The notes under the pieces are model-generated. The model ran no database searches, was not told where the DNA came from, and saw nothing but the letters and a program-made list of their open reading frames with translations. A stretch of 42,076 nt of DNA from PALSA-607 sp036501485 (GTDB taxonomy: Bacteria > Actinomycetota > Actinomycetes > Acidothermales > Acidothermaceae). The stretch's first letter is position 1. Every line of letters begins with the position of its first letter. The position numbers and the translations under genes are program-made. The stretch spans positions 1 through 42,076 of the forward strand of contig DASYAG010000053.1 of the NCBI GenBank assembly GCA_036501485.1, given 5' to 3'. Positions 16,433 through 23,908 of the stretch are shown one piece after another.

Positions 16433-17133
16433 CCGGTCGCCTCCTGCGGAACTGGTGAGACTCCCCGAGAGGTCGGCGCGGTTCGCTGCAGCTGTCGCCA
16501 TACGAAGAATCCCCAAATCACGAAGCCGGCGTAGATCGCGTACAGCGCGGCTGACGGGTAGTAGTGGAAATGCAGAAGCTCAGGGACGCCGACGACATCG
16601 ACCGCAATCCAGCACAACCAGAAGTCGGTCCAGCCGCGGGCCATGGCATACGTCGCGACCATCGAGCCGACGAAGATCCAGGAGTCGGCGAGGAAGTACC
16701 ACCACGGCACGGCGAAGCCCTCGCCGATCAGGTGGAACGCGACGACACACACGACCAGCGCCACGGCAGCTGCAGAAAAAAGGATCATGCGCTCGCGTGC
16801 GGTCGCCCATCGCGGGGTCACCGCGGGGGCATCGGAGGACACCCGTGTGTGTGACCAGCGATACCAACCGTAAATGCTGGTGATGACGAAGAACACCTGC
16901 CGCCCGGCCTGTCCGATCAGGGGTGCCTGGTGCGAATGCGAGGCCCAGCTGCCGAGGAAGACGGTGAACAACATGACGTTGCCGACGATGCCGATGGGCC
17001 AGGCCCACACCCGACGGCGCATGCCGCCCACCGCAGACGCAAGGCCGAAGAGGTTGCCGAAGATCTCGCGGTAGTAGATCGCGTGGCTACCGATGTGCCA
17101 CTGCGCTGTGTAAAGCCAGTTGATCGCGCTCAT
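16429..17133 (-). CDS. pnuX: PnuC-family vitamin transporter, probable riboflavin importer (PnuX/RibM)
   Basis: 234-residue membrane protein with about seven hydrophobic segments and the PnuC-family signatures WPIGIVGNVMLFTVFL, SIYGWYRW and DSWIFVGSMVATYAMARGW. PnuC proteins move nucleosides or vitamins by facilitated diffusion followed by metabolic trapping. Its location inside an FMN-riboswitch operon, overlapping both ribE and ribBA by ATGA, points to riboflavin, as for actinobacterial RibM/PnuX. The family call is firm; the substrate is inferred from context. Confidence 0.88.
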   Translation of the reverse strand: MSAINWLYTAQWHIGSHAIYYREIFGNLFGLASAVGGMRRRVWAWPIGIVGNVMLFTVFLGSWASHSHQAPLIGQAGRQVFFVITSIYGWYRWSHTRVSSDAPAVTPRWATARERMILFSAAAVALVVCVVAFHLIGEGFAVPWWYFLADSWIFVGSMVATYAMARGWTDFWLCWIAVDVVGVPELLHFHYYPSAALYAIYAGFVIWGFFVWRQLQRTAPTSRGVSPVPQEATG

Positions 17134-17750
17134 GAGCGCGCCTCTGCAGTCGCGAAGGCCAGCAGGCGCTCGGCGTATTTGGCCATCACGTCGACCTCGA
17201 GATTGACCGCGGCGCCAGCGGCTTTCGCTCCCAGTGTCGTGCGCTGCAGCGTCGTTGGAATCAGGCTGACGGTGAACGACTCGGATCGAATCGATGCGAT
17301 GGTCAGGGAGATACCGTCGACGGCGATCGAGCCCTTCTCGACGACGTAGCGCGCCAACTCACCCGGCAACGAAATCTCGACAACGTCCCACTCTGGCGTG
17401 TGCTCGCGCCGAACGACGACGCCGGTGCCGTCAACGTGGCCTTGTACGAGATGGCCACCCAACCTCGTTTGTAGCGTGACTGCACGCTCGAGATTGACAG
17501 GCGTACCCGCGGCCGCGTCATGCAGAGTCGAGCGGGTGAGCGTCTCCAGCATCACATCTGCGATGAAGCGGCCCGACGCCGCATCGACCACGGTCAGGCA
17601 GACACCGGAAACCGCAATCGAATCGCCAACGGCGACGTCGGAGGTGACCAGCGGGCCTTCGACGGTCAGACGAACGGCACGCTCGGTGCCCACCGCGGTT
17701 TGGTCCACGCCCACGATGGTGCCGAGCTCTTCGACAATCCCGGTAAACAC
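17130..17750 (-). CDS. ribE: Riboflavin synthase alpha chain RibE
   Basis: Dismutates two lumazines to riboflavin. 206 residues, GTG start 2 nt after the ribD stop. Two internally homologous lumazine-binding repeats: MFTGIVEELGTIV with AVGDSIAVSGVCLTV in the first, GHLVQGHVDGTGVV with EKGSIAVDGISLTIA in the second. The C-terminal helix carries VNLEVDVMAKYAERLL. The stop overlaps the pnuX start. Confidence 0.97.
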   Translation of the reverse strand: MFTGIVEELGTIVGVDQTAVGTERAVRLTVEGPLVTSDVAVGDSIAVSGVCLTVVDAASGRFIADVMLETLTRSTLHDAAAGTPVNLERAVTLQTRLGGHLVQGHVDGTGVVVRREHTPEWDVVEISLPGELARYVVEKGSIAVDGISLTIASIRSESFTVSLIPTTLQRTTLGAKAAGAAVNLEVDVMAKYAERLLAFATAEARS

Positions 17751-17752
17751 GA

Positions 17753-18841
17753 CTACTCCCCCTCGGTTGGTATCGGCGGTGTCGGTTGGGTTGGTGTCGG
17801 TTGGGTTGGTGTCGGGCGTGGCGTCGCGATGATCCGGATGTCGTCGCCGATCAGATCGACTGCGTCGACGTGCAATCTCAAGGCGGAGCGCAGCGTTTCG
17901 ATTCCCGCGTCGCCCAGCGCCGCAGGCCCCGCACCCAGCAATGCTGGCGCCAGATACGCAACCACGCGGTCGACCATGCCGGCCGCGACGAACGCGCCGG
18001 CCAGTGTCGGGCCGCCCTCGAGCAGCACGCTCACGACATCTCGCTCACTTAAGTCGGCGAGCACCAACTTCGGGTCATGCTCGGCCAACAGCACGGTCGG
18101 CGCCGCGTCGTCGAGCACCCTCGCACCAGCCGGTAGCGCGCGCCGTCCGACCACGACCCGAAGCGGACGGTTGGCATTCGGGGCGTCCGGCAGCCGCACG
18201 TCGAGGCGCGGATCGTCGGCCAACACCGTCCCTGTTCCAACAACGATGGCGTCGCTTTGTGCCCGCAGCAGGTGAACGTCGCGCCGCGCCGCCTCGCCGG
18301 TGATCCAGCGACTGCTGCCGTCGGCCGCGGCAACGCGACCGTCGAGAGTGGCTGCGTACTTCCAGGTCACGAAGGGTCGCCCGGTACGGGCGTGATGCAG
18401 CCAAGCGGCGTTCGACCGGGCCGCCTCGTCGCCGAGCAGGCCTTCCTCGACGACGACGCCAGCAGCGCGCAGATCGTCGCCACCATGACCAGCTATTGGG
18501 TCGGGGTCGGCGACGGCGAACACAACCCGCGAAATGCCCGCTTCGATGAGCGCCTGCGTGCACGGGGGTGTTCGGCCGGTGTGCCGGCACGGCTCCAGCG
18601 TGACGAAAGCGGTCGCACCAAACGCCCGCCCCCCGGCGTCCCGCAAAGCAATGACTTCGGCATGCGGCTCACCGGCACGGGCGTGATGACCCGCACCGAC
18701 CACCGAGCCATCGGGCCCGATGATGACGCAACCCACAATCGGATTCGGACTGGTCGATCCGAGGCCGAGTTCGGCAAGGGCGATCGCGCGGCGCATGGCA
18801 CTGACGCCTGCCGCGTCTGCCCCGCCTATCGCTAAACTCAC
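17753..18841 (-). CDS. ribD: Bifunctional riboflavin deaminase-reductase RibD
   Basis: Deaminates and then reduces the pyrimidine intermediate. 362 residues from the GTG at 18841, chosen because GAGGAGG precedes it by 5 nt and the riboswitch hairpin covers exactly that site. The deaminase domain (about 10-150) has the zinc motif PHAEVIALRDAG plus TLEPCRHTGRTPPCTQALIE. The reductase domain begins near RPFVTWKYAATLDGRVA and contains SVLLEGGPTLAGAFVAAG. The C-terminus ends in a PTPTQ repeat made by a 15-bp tandem array (17778-17817). Confidence 0.95.
   Translation of the reverse strand: MSLAIGGADAAGVSAMRRAIALAELGLGSTSPNPIVGCVIIGPDGSVVGAGHHARAGEPHAEVIALRDAGGRAFGATAFVTLEPCRHTGRTPPCTQALIEAGISRVVFAVADPDPIAGHGGDDLRAAGVVVEEGLLGDEAARSNAAWLHHARTGRPFVTWKYAATLDGRVAAADGSSRWITGEAARRDVHLLRAQSDAIVVGTGTVLADDPRLDVRLPDAPNANRPLRVVVGRRALPAGARVLDDAAPTVLLAEHDPKLVLADLSERDVVSVLLEGGPTLAGAFVAAGMVDRVVAYLAPALLGAGPAALGDAGIETLRSALRLHVDAVDLIGDDIRIIATPRPTPTQPTPTQPTPPIPTEGE
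17778..17817 (-). repeat. Tandem repeat, 15-bp unit, about 2.6 copies, in the RibD C-terminus
   Basis: Unit GGTGTCGGTTGGGTT (plus-strand reading) at 17778-17792 and 17793-17807, with a partial third. It encodes the PTPTQ repeat at the extreme C-terminus of RibD, just before its stop and the ribE start. Confidence 0.85.
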
Positions 18842-18845
18842 CTTC

Positions 18846-18884
18846 GCCTCCTCACCCATTGAGCACTCTTGGGCGAGTGGAGGC
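18846..18884 (-). promoter_or_regulatory. Ribosome-site-sequestering hairpin of the FMN riboswitch
   Basis: On the minus strand GCCTCC-A-CTCGCCC (18871-18884) can pair with GGGTGAG-GAGGC (18846-18857) over a 13-nt loop, burying the GAGGAGG ribosome site of ribD. This is the expected OFF structure of a translation-type FMN riboswitch. No terminator T-run is present, which favours translational control. Confidence 0.75.
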
Positions 18885-18933
18885 ATCGGCGAACGAGGCC
18901 GCGACACGCAAAGCCGCGAACCGCCCGCGCGCC

Positions 18934-19066
18934 GCCTCCCATCCGGACTTTCACCGTCGGTCCCGGAGTTCCACCGGGTCAACCGGCCAGTCCCCTGAAA
19001 CTTGACAGGATCGCGGTCGGGTCGCGGACTATCACCGCCGGTTCGGAATTACACCGACCCCGGAGC
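18934..19066 (-). promoter_or_regulatory. FMN riboswitch (RFN element)
   Basis: The minus strand shows the conserved RFN blocks in order: GGGGTCGGTGTAATTCCGAA, CCGGCGGTGATAGTCCGCGA, a variable arm, CCGGTGGAACTCCGGGACCG, ACGGTGAAAGTCCGGATGGG. The P1 closing strands are near GCGCTCCGGGG and GGGAGGCGGCG. Located 93 nt upstream of the ribD start, it senses FMN and should control ribD-ribE-pnuX-ribBA-ribH and perhaps hisG. Confidence 0.97.
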
Positions 19067-19135
19067 GCACGTTGCTGTACGACTCCAGTTTGGCACGCCG
19101 CGGGGATCCCTGCGGAAGTGGTCAGCTGACGACCG

Positions 19136-20080
19136 TCAGACGGCGCGACGGTCGACCGCGATCGCCGACCCGATCTCGCCCTTCGCGACGCCCTTCATTT
19201 CGGTGGCCACAATCACGACTTCGCGGTAGTCATCGAATCGGCGTCGCTCGCTGGTGGCGATACCGACAGATACCGAGACCAGTGGGTATTCGCGCATGAC
19301 GCCTTTACGGTCGACGACCTCCAGGTAGCCCCGCGCGACATCGGCGGCATCGTGCAACGACGGCGACTTCTCGTCGAAGTACTCGACGGCAGCGAAGCTC
19401 AAGTCTTCGACCTGTTCAGGACGGCACACCAGCACAAAGTCGTCTCCCCCCACGTGGCCGATGAACGCCGGTGGCTGGGCGCCGACGACCGCGCGCCGCA
19501 GCGCGGTCGCGAGCAGCAGGATGACTTGGTCGCCGCGCAGAAATCCGTGCGCGTCGTTGAATGCCTTGAAGTTGTCAAGGTCGAGGTAGGCAACGGCGAA
19601 CGGATTGCCGCTGGTGACTCGACCGGCAATCTCGTCCTCGATCCTGACATTTCCCGGCAGGCTCGTCAGGGGCGATACAGCGCGCGCCTCCGCGTTGCGC
19701 CGCAACGTGGATTTCACCCGAGCAACGAGCTCGAGGGTGTCGAACGGCTTGATGATGTAGTCGTCGGCACCCGTCGTCAGACCGAGCACGCGGTCGGCAG
19801 TCATCGTTTTTGCCGTCAGCATGATGACCGGCAGCGTCGACGTCCGGCTGTCCGCCCTCAACCGGCGGGTCACCTCGACACCGTCCACGCCTGGAAGCAT
19901 GACGTCGAGCAACACCAGGTCGGGTACCTCGGCGGCAACCATTTCGAGCGCCTCGAGGCCGCCGCGGGCGATGAGCACTCGATAGCCCTCGAGGCGCAGG
20001 TTCATTTCGACGAAGCGGACGATATCCGCGTCGTCGTCGACGATCAGGATCGTGCCCCGTTCAGGCCCTGATGCGTCCAC
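19136..20080 (-). CDS. Response regulator with GGDEF-type (GGDDF) output domain
   Basis: 314 residues, GTG start. The receiver domain (about 8-125) has acidic pocket IVDDDAD, phosphoacceptor VLLDVMLPG and the lysine of DYIIKPF. The output is a GGDEF domain beginning SPLTSLPGNVRIEDE, with YLDLDNFKAFNDAHGFLRGD and the signature as GHVGGDDFVLV. Canonical diguanylate cyclases have GG(D/E)EF; here the fourth position is Asp and no RxxD inhibitory site is seen, so activity is uncertain. SPLTxLPGN/GGDDF proteins form a recurring subclass. No kinase is adjacent. bldD, whose product binds c-di-GMP, lies 20 kb away. Confidence 0.92.
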   Translation of the reverse strand: MDASGPERGTILIVDDDADIVRFVEMNLRLEGYRVLIARGGLEALEMVAAEVPDLVLLDVMLPGVDGVEVTRRLRADSRTSTLPVIMLTAKTMTADRVLGLTTGADDYIIKPFDTLELVARVKSTLRRNAEARAVSPLTSLPGNVRIEDEIAGRVTSGNPFAVAYLDLDNFKAFNDAHGFLRGDQVILLLATALRRAVVGAQPPAFIGHVGGDDFVLVCRPEQVEDLSFAAVEYFDEKSPSLHDAADVARGYLEVVDRKGVMREYPLVSVSVGIATSERRRFDDYREVVIVATEMKGVAKGEIGSAIAVDRRAV

Positions 20081-20124
20081 ACCCCTGCCTCTCGCCCTTC
20101 AGTTCACAACCGGTCTCACCAGCG

Positions 20125-20811
20125 TCATCGGCCCGATGCCTGTGCTTCTGCAGCAAAGACGCTGGCCCTCTGACGCAGGGCGGACACTGCCGCGGCCGGG
20201 TCGTCCGCGCCGTAGACCGCGGAGCCGGCCACAAATACGTCGGCGCCCGCCCGCGCGCACTGCTCGATCGTTGCCTGCGTGACGCCGCCATCGACCTGAA
20301 TCCACAGCGGGAGGCCGGTGTCTCGCAGGTGCTTTCGGGCGCGCGCCACCTTGGGCATCATGGCGGCCAGGAACTCCTGGCCACCAAACCCAGGCTCGAC
20401 GGTCATCACGAGCAGCATGTCGAACTCAGCCAGCACATCGAGGTAGCTCTCGACGTCAGTGCCCGGCTTGACGGCGAGCCCAGCTCGCGCGCCGGCGGCC
20501 CTTATCGAGCGGGCCGTCTGGACGACGTCGGCGGCGGCCTCGGCGTGAAACGTCACGTTGCCGGCGCCGACCTCCGCGTACTTCGCCGCCCAGCGATCAG
20601 GATCGTCGATCATCAGGTGGCAGTCGAGGGGCAGCGTGGTCGCCTTGTGCAGCGCAGCCACCACTGGGGCGCCCAACGTCAGGTTCGGCACGAAGTGGTT
20701 GTCCATGACGTCGACGTGCAACCAGTCGGCGACCCCAGCTACCACAGCCGCCTCGTCGGCCAGCCGCGCGAAGTCCGCGGACAGGATGCTCGGCGCGATC
20801 TGCACAGCCAT
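20125..20811 (-). CDS. rpe: Ribulose-phosphate 3-epimerase
   Basis: Interconverts ribulose 5-phosphate and xylulose 5-phosphate in the pentose phosphate pathway. 228 residues. TIM-barrel signatures IAPSILSADFARLADE, WLHVDVMDNHFVPNLTLG, LDCHLMIDDPDRW, LLVMTVEPGFGGQEFL and QVDGGVTQATIEQCARAGAD include the metal-binding histidines and catalytic aspartates. ATG start. It follows rsmB by 83 nt, most of which is a 15-bp tandem array. Confidence 0.97.
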   Translation of the reverse strand: MAVQIAPSILSADFARLADEAAVVAGVADWLHVDVMDNHFVPNLTLGAPVVAALHKATTLPLDCHLMIDDPDRWAAKYAEVGAGNVTFHAEAAADVVQTARSIRAAGARAGLAVKPGTDVESYLDVLAEFDMLLVMTVEPGFGGQEFLAAMMPKVARARKHLRDTGLPLWIQVDGGVTQATIEQCARAGADVFVAGSAVYGADDPAAAVSALRQRASVFAAEAQASGR

Positions 20812-20846
20812 GACTGCAAGTCTAGGGCGAGCGCCTTACGGCGACC

Positions 20847-20906
20847 CGGTTGTGCAGAGCCGCCTTATGCAGAGCCGCCTTACGCAGAGCCGCCTTACGC
20901 AGAGCC
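20847..20906 (-). repeat. Tandem repeat, 15-bp unit x 4, carrying the rsmB stop codon
   Basis: On the minus strand the unit is GGCTCTGCGTAAGGC (GGC TCT GCG TAA). Two perfect copies, one with a single change and one decayed copy lie at 20892-20906, 20877-20891, 20862-20876 and 20847-20861. The first provides the RsmB C-terminus GSA and stop; because the period is 15, the next copies repeat TAA in the same frame. Confidence 0.93.
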
Positions 20907-22289
20907 GCGCCGCAGCAGCGCGATGTACATCGCGTCGGTGCCATGCCGGTGCGGCCACAGCTGCACGTCGGGCCCGTCGCCGAGCAATTCGACGCCGGGC
21001 AAATACGGGCGGACGTCGATGCGCTCGACAGCGGCGCTAGATCGCTCGTTGACAGCCTCGTCAACGACCGACCTGGTCTCGCGCAGATGGGGCGAGCACG
21101 TCACATAAGCGACAAGCCCGCCGGGCCGAACGGCATCGAGAGCCGAACCCAGTAGCGCAACCTGCTGCGGCCGGAGGGCTTCGACGTCGGCCAGGGTGCG
21201 CCGCCAGCGAGCTTCGGGCCGGCGCCGCAAGGCACCGAGCCCGGAGCACGGGACGTCGACGAGCACCCGATCAAAGGACGCGGGGGCCCACGGCGGCGCA
21301 AGGCCATCGGCGACCGCGACGTCAGCGGTATCGGCAACCGCGTGGCTGACCAACCGCGCGCGATGGGGTTGGCGTTCGACCGCGAGAAGCCGGGCGCCGC
21401 GCCCGGCGGCGAGCCCAGCGAGCAGGGCTGCTTTGCCTCCGGGGCCCGCGCACATGTCGAGCCAGCGCTCGTCAGTGCCCTCTATCGGCGCTGCGGCTAG
21501 GGCGAGCGCCACTAGCTGGCTGCCTTCGTCCTGCACGCCGGCCCGCCCCTCGCGAACAGCAGCAAGGGCGGTCGGAGCCCCGCCGTCGAGGACCGCTGCT
21601 GTCGGTGCCCATCGACCGGGTCGTGCACCGAGAGCGACTAGTTCGTCGACAACGCATCGGCCCGGCCGAGCGACGAGCGTGACGGCCGGCCGCACGTTGT
21701 CGGCGGCGAGCAGCGCCATCGTTTCGTCGAGGTCGCCGCCGAGGGCATCACGGAATCCTTCTACGATCCAGCGTGGATGGCTGTGGGTGAGCGACAGATT
21801 CCCGATCGGGTCGATGTCGAAGCGTGGCGAGATCGCCGTGCACCACCCCGCCAAGTCGCTCGCGGCCACCTTGCGCAGCACCGCGTTGACCAGCCCTGTC
21901 GGCCCGTGCCCGACCTTGTCGCGCACCAGTTTGACTGACTCATCGACCGCGGCGTGGTCGCCGATCCGGGTCGCAAGCAGCTGATGGGTGCCGAGCCGAA
22001 GGACGTCGAGGACCAGCGGATCGAGCGCGTCGAGAGGGCGATCGACAAGATCGCCAAGAATGGCGTCATAGGTGCCCAGTGCCCGCAAGGTGCCGTAGAC
22101 CAGCTCGGTCGCAAACGCTGCATCGCGCGCCTCGAGCCGACGGCTGGCAAGGAGACCTGGCAGCACGAGATTGGCGTAGGCGTCTTGCTCGCGCACCGTT
22201 CGCAATGCATCGAGTGCGACGACGCGGACCGGGTCGGCAGGTACCCGCGGCATCCGCTGGGGTCGCGCCGACGTGGGCTGGTTGGCCAT
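20895..22289 (-). CDS. rsmB: 16S rRNA (cytosine(967)-C(5))-methyltransferase RsmB
   Basis: SAM-dependent m5C methyltransferase. About 464 residues: an N-terminal NusB-like RNA-binding domain (AYANLVLPGLLASRRLEARD to about 170) and a C-terminal methyltransferase with SAM motif DMCAGPGGKAALLAGLAAG, VDVPCSGLGALRRRPEARW and the catalytic-cysteine motif YVTCSPHLRETRSVV. I use the ATG at 22289, which shares one base with the fmt TGA (TGATG); a GTG one codon earlier (22292) is equally possible. The stop lies in a tandem array. Confidence 0.95.
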   Translation of the reverse strand: MANQPTSARPQRMPRVPADPVRVVALDALRTVREQDAYANLVLPGLLASRRLEARDAAFATELVYGTLRALGTYDAILGDLVDRPLDALDPLVLDVLRLGTHQLLATRIGDHAAVDESVKLVRDKVGHGPTGLVNAVLRKVAASDLAGWCTAISPRFDIDPIGNLSLTHSHPRWIVEGFRDALGGDLDETMALLAADNVRPAVTLVARPGRCVVDELVALGARPGRWAPTAAVLDGGAPTALAAVREGRAGVQDEGSQLVALALAAAPIEGTDERWLDMCAGPGGKAALLAGLAAGRGARLLAVERQPHRARLVSHAVADTADVAVADGLAPPWAPASFDRVLVDVPCSGLGALRRRPEARWRRTLADVEALRPQQVALLGSALDAVRPGGLVAYVTCSPHLRETRSVVDEAVNERSSAAVERIDVRPYLPGVELLGDGPDVQLWPHRHGTDAMYIALLRRGSA

Positions 22290-23230
22290 CACGAGAAGCT
22301 GTCGTCAGGCAGCAGGCGGGCGCCGCGAGCCCACGCGACTGCGGCCATTGCGGCTTTGCCCTCGGGTTGGACCGTCGACAACATGACCGGCGTCGTCGCG
22401 GTTCCGACGAGCACCGCCTCGAGGCCGTCGCGCACGACGACGACGGCTCCGGGGCCGAGCTGAGGAGTCAGACCCGTCAGCGCCGGCAGCGCCGGTCCGA
22501 GCTTCAGTCGCCGGCCGCGAAACGTCGTCCACGCTCCTGGCGCAGGCGTGCACGCGCGGATCAACCGGTCGACATGCATCGCCGGCGCCGTCCAATCAAG
22601 ATGCGCATCGGCCGGTGTGATCTTCGGCGCAAGGCTCACGCCGTCCGGGGACTGTGGCACCGCGCCGAGCGTGCCGTCAGCAAGCTCGTCGAGAGTCGCC
22701 ACGAGCAGGCCGGCACCAGCAATTGAGAGCCGGCCGAGGAGTTCGCCCGCAGTGTCGCGCGGACGGATCTCCTCGGTCAGCACACCGAGAACCGGGCCAG
22801 TGTCTAGCCCGGCTTCGAGCACAAAGGTCGTCGCGCCGGTGATGTCGTCGCCGTGCAGGATCGCGTGCTGAACCGGCGCCGCGCCACGCCACGCTGGCAG
22901 CAGCGAGAAGTGCAGGTTGATCCAGCCCAGGCGAGGAATTTCCAGCGCGGACGGCGGGACCAACGCGCCGTACGCCACCACGGCGATGCAATCGGGCTCG
23001 AGCGCCTTCAGCCGCTCCTGGAATTGCGGGTCGGCAGGCTTGATCGGGGTCAGCACCTCGACGCCTGCCTCGCGCGCACGCTTGCCGATCGCGCTGCCGG
23101 TGGCTACTCGACCACGCCCGGCCGCGGCGTCCGGCCGGGTAATGACGGCGAGCACGTCGTGTGACGAGGCCAACAGCGCCTCGAGAGCTGGCGAGGCGAC
23201 GGCCGGCGTTCCGGCGAACAGGATCCGCAC
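22289..23230 (-). CDS. fmt: Methionyl-tRNA formyltransferase
   Basis: Formylates initiator Met-tRNA using 10-formyl-THF. 313 residues, GTG start. Signatures MRILFAGTPAVASPALEALL, LHFSLLPAWRGAAPVQHAI (catalytic Asn-His and the SLLP loop) and LEAGLDTGPVL; a C-terminal tRNA-binding domain runs from about residue 205. It follows def by 54 nt; that gap contains a small inverted repeat, CGGTGG-taatg-CCACCG (23249-23265). The neighbouring genes def and fmt act in opposite directions on the formyl group. Confidence 0.96.
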   Translation of the reverse strand: MRILFAGTPAVASPALEALLASSHDVLAVITRPDAAAGRGRVATGSAIGKRAREAGVEVLTPIKPADPQFQERLKALEPDCIAVVAYGALVPPSALEIPRLGWINLHFSLLPAWRGAAPVQHAILHGDDITGATTFVLEAGLDTGPVLGVLTEEIRPRDTAGELLGRLSIAGAGLLVATLDELADGTLGAVPQSPDGVSLAPKITPADAHLDWTAPAMHVDRLIRACTPAPGAWTTFRGRRLKLGPALPALTGLTPQLGPGAVVVVRDGLEAVLVGTATTPVMLSTVQPEGKAAMAAVAWARGARLLPDDSFS

Positions 23231-23284
23231 GGCGTCAGCGCGTCACTTCGGTGGTAATGCCACCGGGACGGCGAGTCACGCTCG

Positions 23285-23827
23285 CTACAGCGCCAGGCCG
23301 TGCGTCGCGTGGGGTGAGACTTTGACGCGGAGCGGGTCGCTGGCCCAGTCGGCCTCGCGAACCGCCCGCATCGCGAACTTGCGCTGCTCGACCTCGAGCC
23401 GGTCGATGAACAGAATGCCATCGAGGTGATCGGTCTCGTGCTGAACGCAGCGCGCGAGCAAGTCGGTACCTTCGACGACGATCGGTTCGCCAAACTCATT
23501 GAAGCCCTTGGCCACGGCGAAGAGTGACCGCTTACACGGGTAGGACAACCCGGGAAACGAGAGGCAACCCTCGTCGCCGTCCTGCTGCTCATCCGACCGA
23601 TCGAGCGATGGGTTGATCACATGCCCAAACACGTCGTCGACGTAGTAGGTAAAGACCCGCAGGCCGACGCCGATCTGCGGCGCGGCAAGACCGACGCCAG
23701 GGGCATCGCGCATCGTGTCGGTCAGGTCGCGCACCAAGGTGCGCAACTCCTTGTCGAACGTGGTGACCGGTTCAGCCGGCGTGCGCAAGACGGGATCGCC
23801 GAAAAGGCGGATCGGCTGGACGGCCAC
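23285..23827 (-). CDS. def: Peptide deformylase
   Basis: Metal-dependent removal of the N-formyl group from nascent proteins. 180 residues with all three motifs: GVGLAAPQIG (near 45), EGCLSFPG (metal Cys) and QHETDHLDG (two metal histidines and the catalytic Glu). The GTG start at 23827 has GAGGAG 5 nt upstream. Probably has its own promoter within the 81-nt gap after priA, where a TAGAAT -10-like hexamer occurs. Confidence 0.97.
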   Translation of the reverse strand: MAVQPIRLFGDPVLRTPAEPVTTFDKELRTLVRDLTDTMRDAPGVGLAAPQIGVGLRVFTYYVDDVFGHVINPSLDRSDEQQDGDEGCLSFPGLSYPCKRSLFAVAKGFNEFGEPIVVEGTDLLARCVQHETDHLDGILFIDRLEVEQRKFAMRAVREADWASDPLRVKVSPHATHGLAL

Positions 23828-23889
23828 ATGAACTCCTCACGACTAAAAGCAGCGGCGAACCACGCCGGACCGCACACGAACTTGATTCG

Positions 23890-23895
23890 ATTCTA
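23890..23895 (-). promoter_or_regulatory. Possible -10 element for def-fmt-rsmB-rpe
   Basis: Minus-strand TAGAAT about 63 nt upstream of the def start, in the priA-def gap. The -35 side (TTGGCT, 15-nt spacing, inside the priA end) is poor, so this is tentative. Confidence 0.3.
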
Positions 23896-23908
23896 CCGAT
23901 GGATCGGG

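Noticed and set aside
20071..21108. Plus-strand open frame with AEPPY peptide repeats opposite rpe and rsmB
   Set aside because: The peptide repeat is only the 15-bp DNA array read on the wrong strand.
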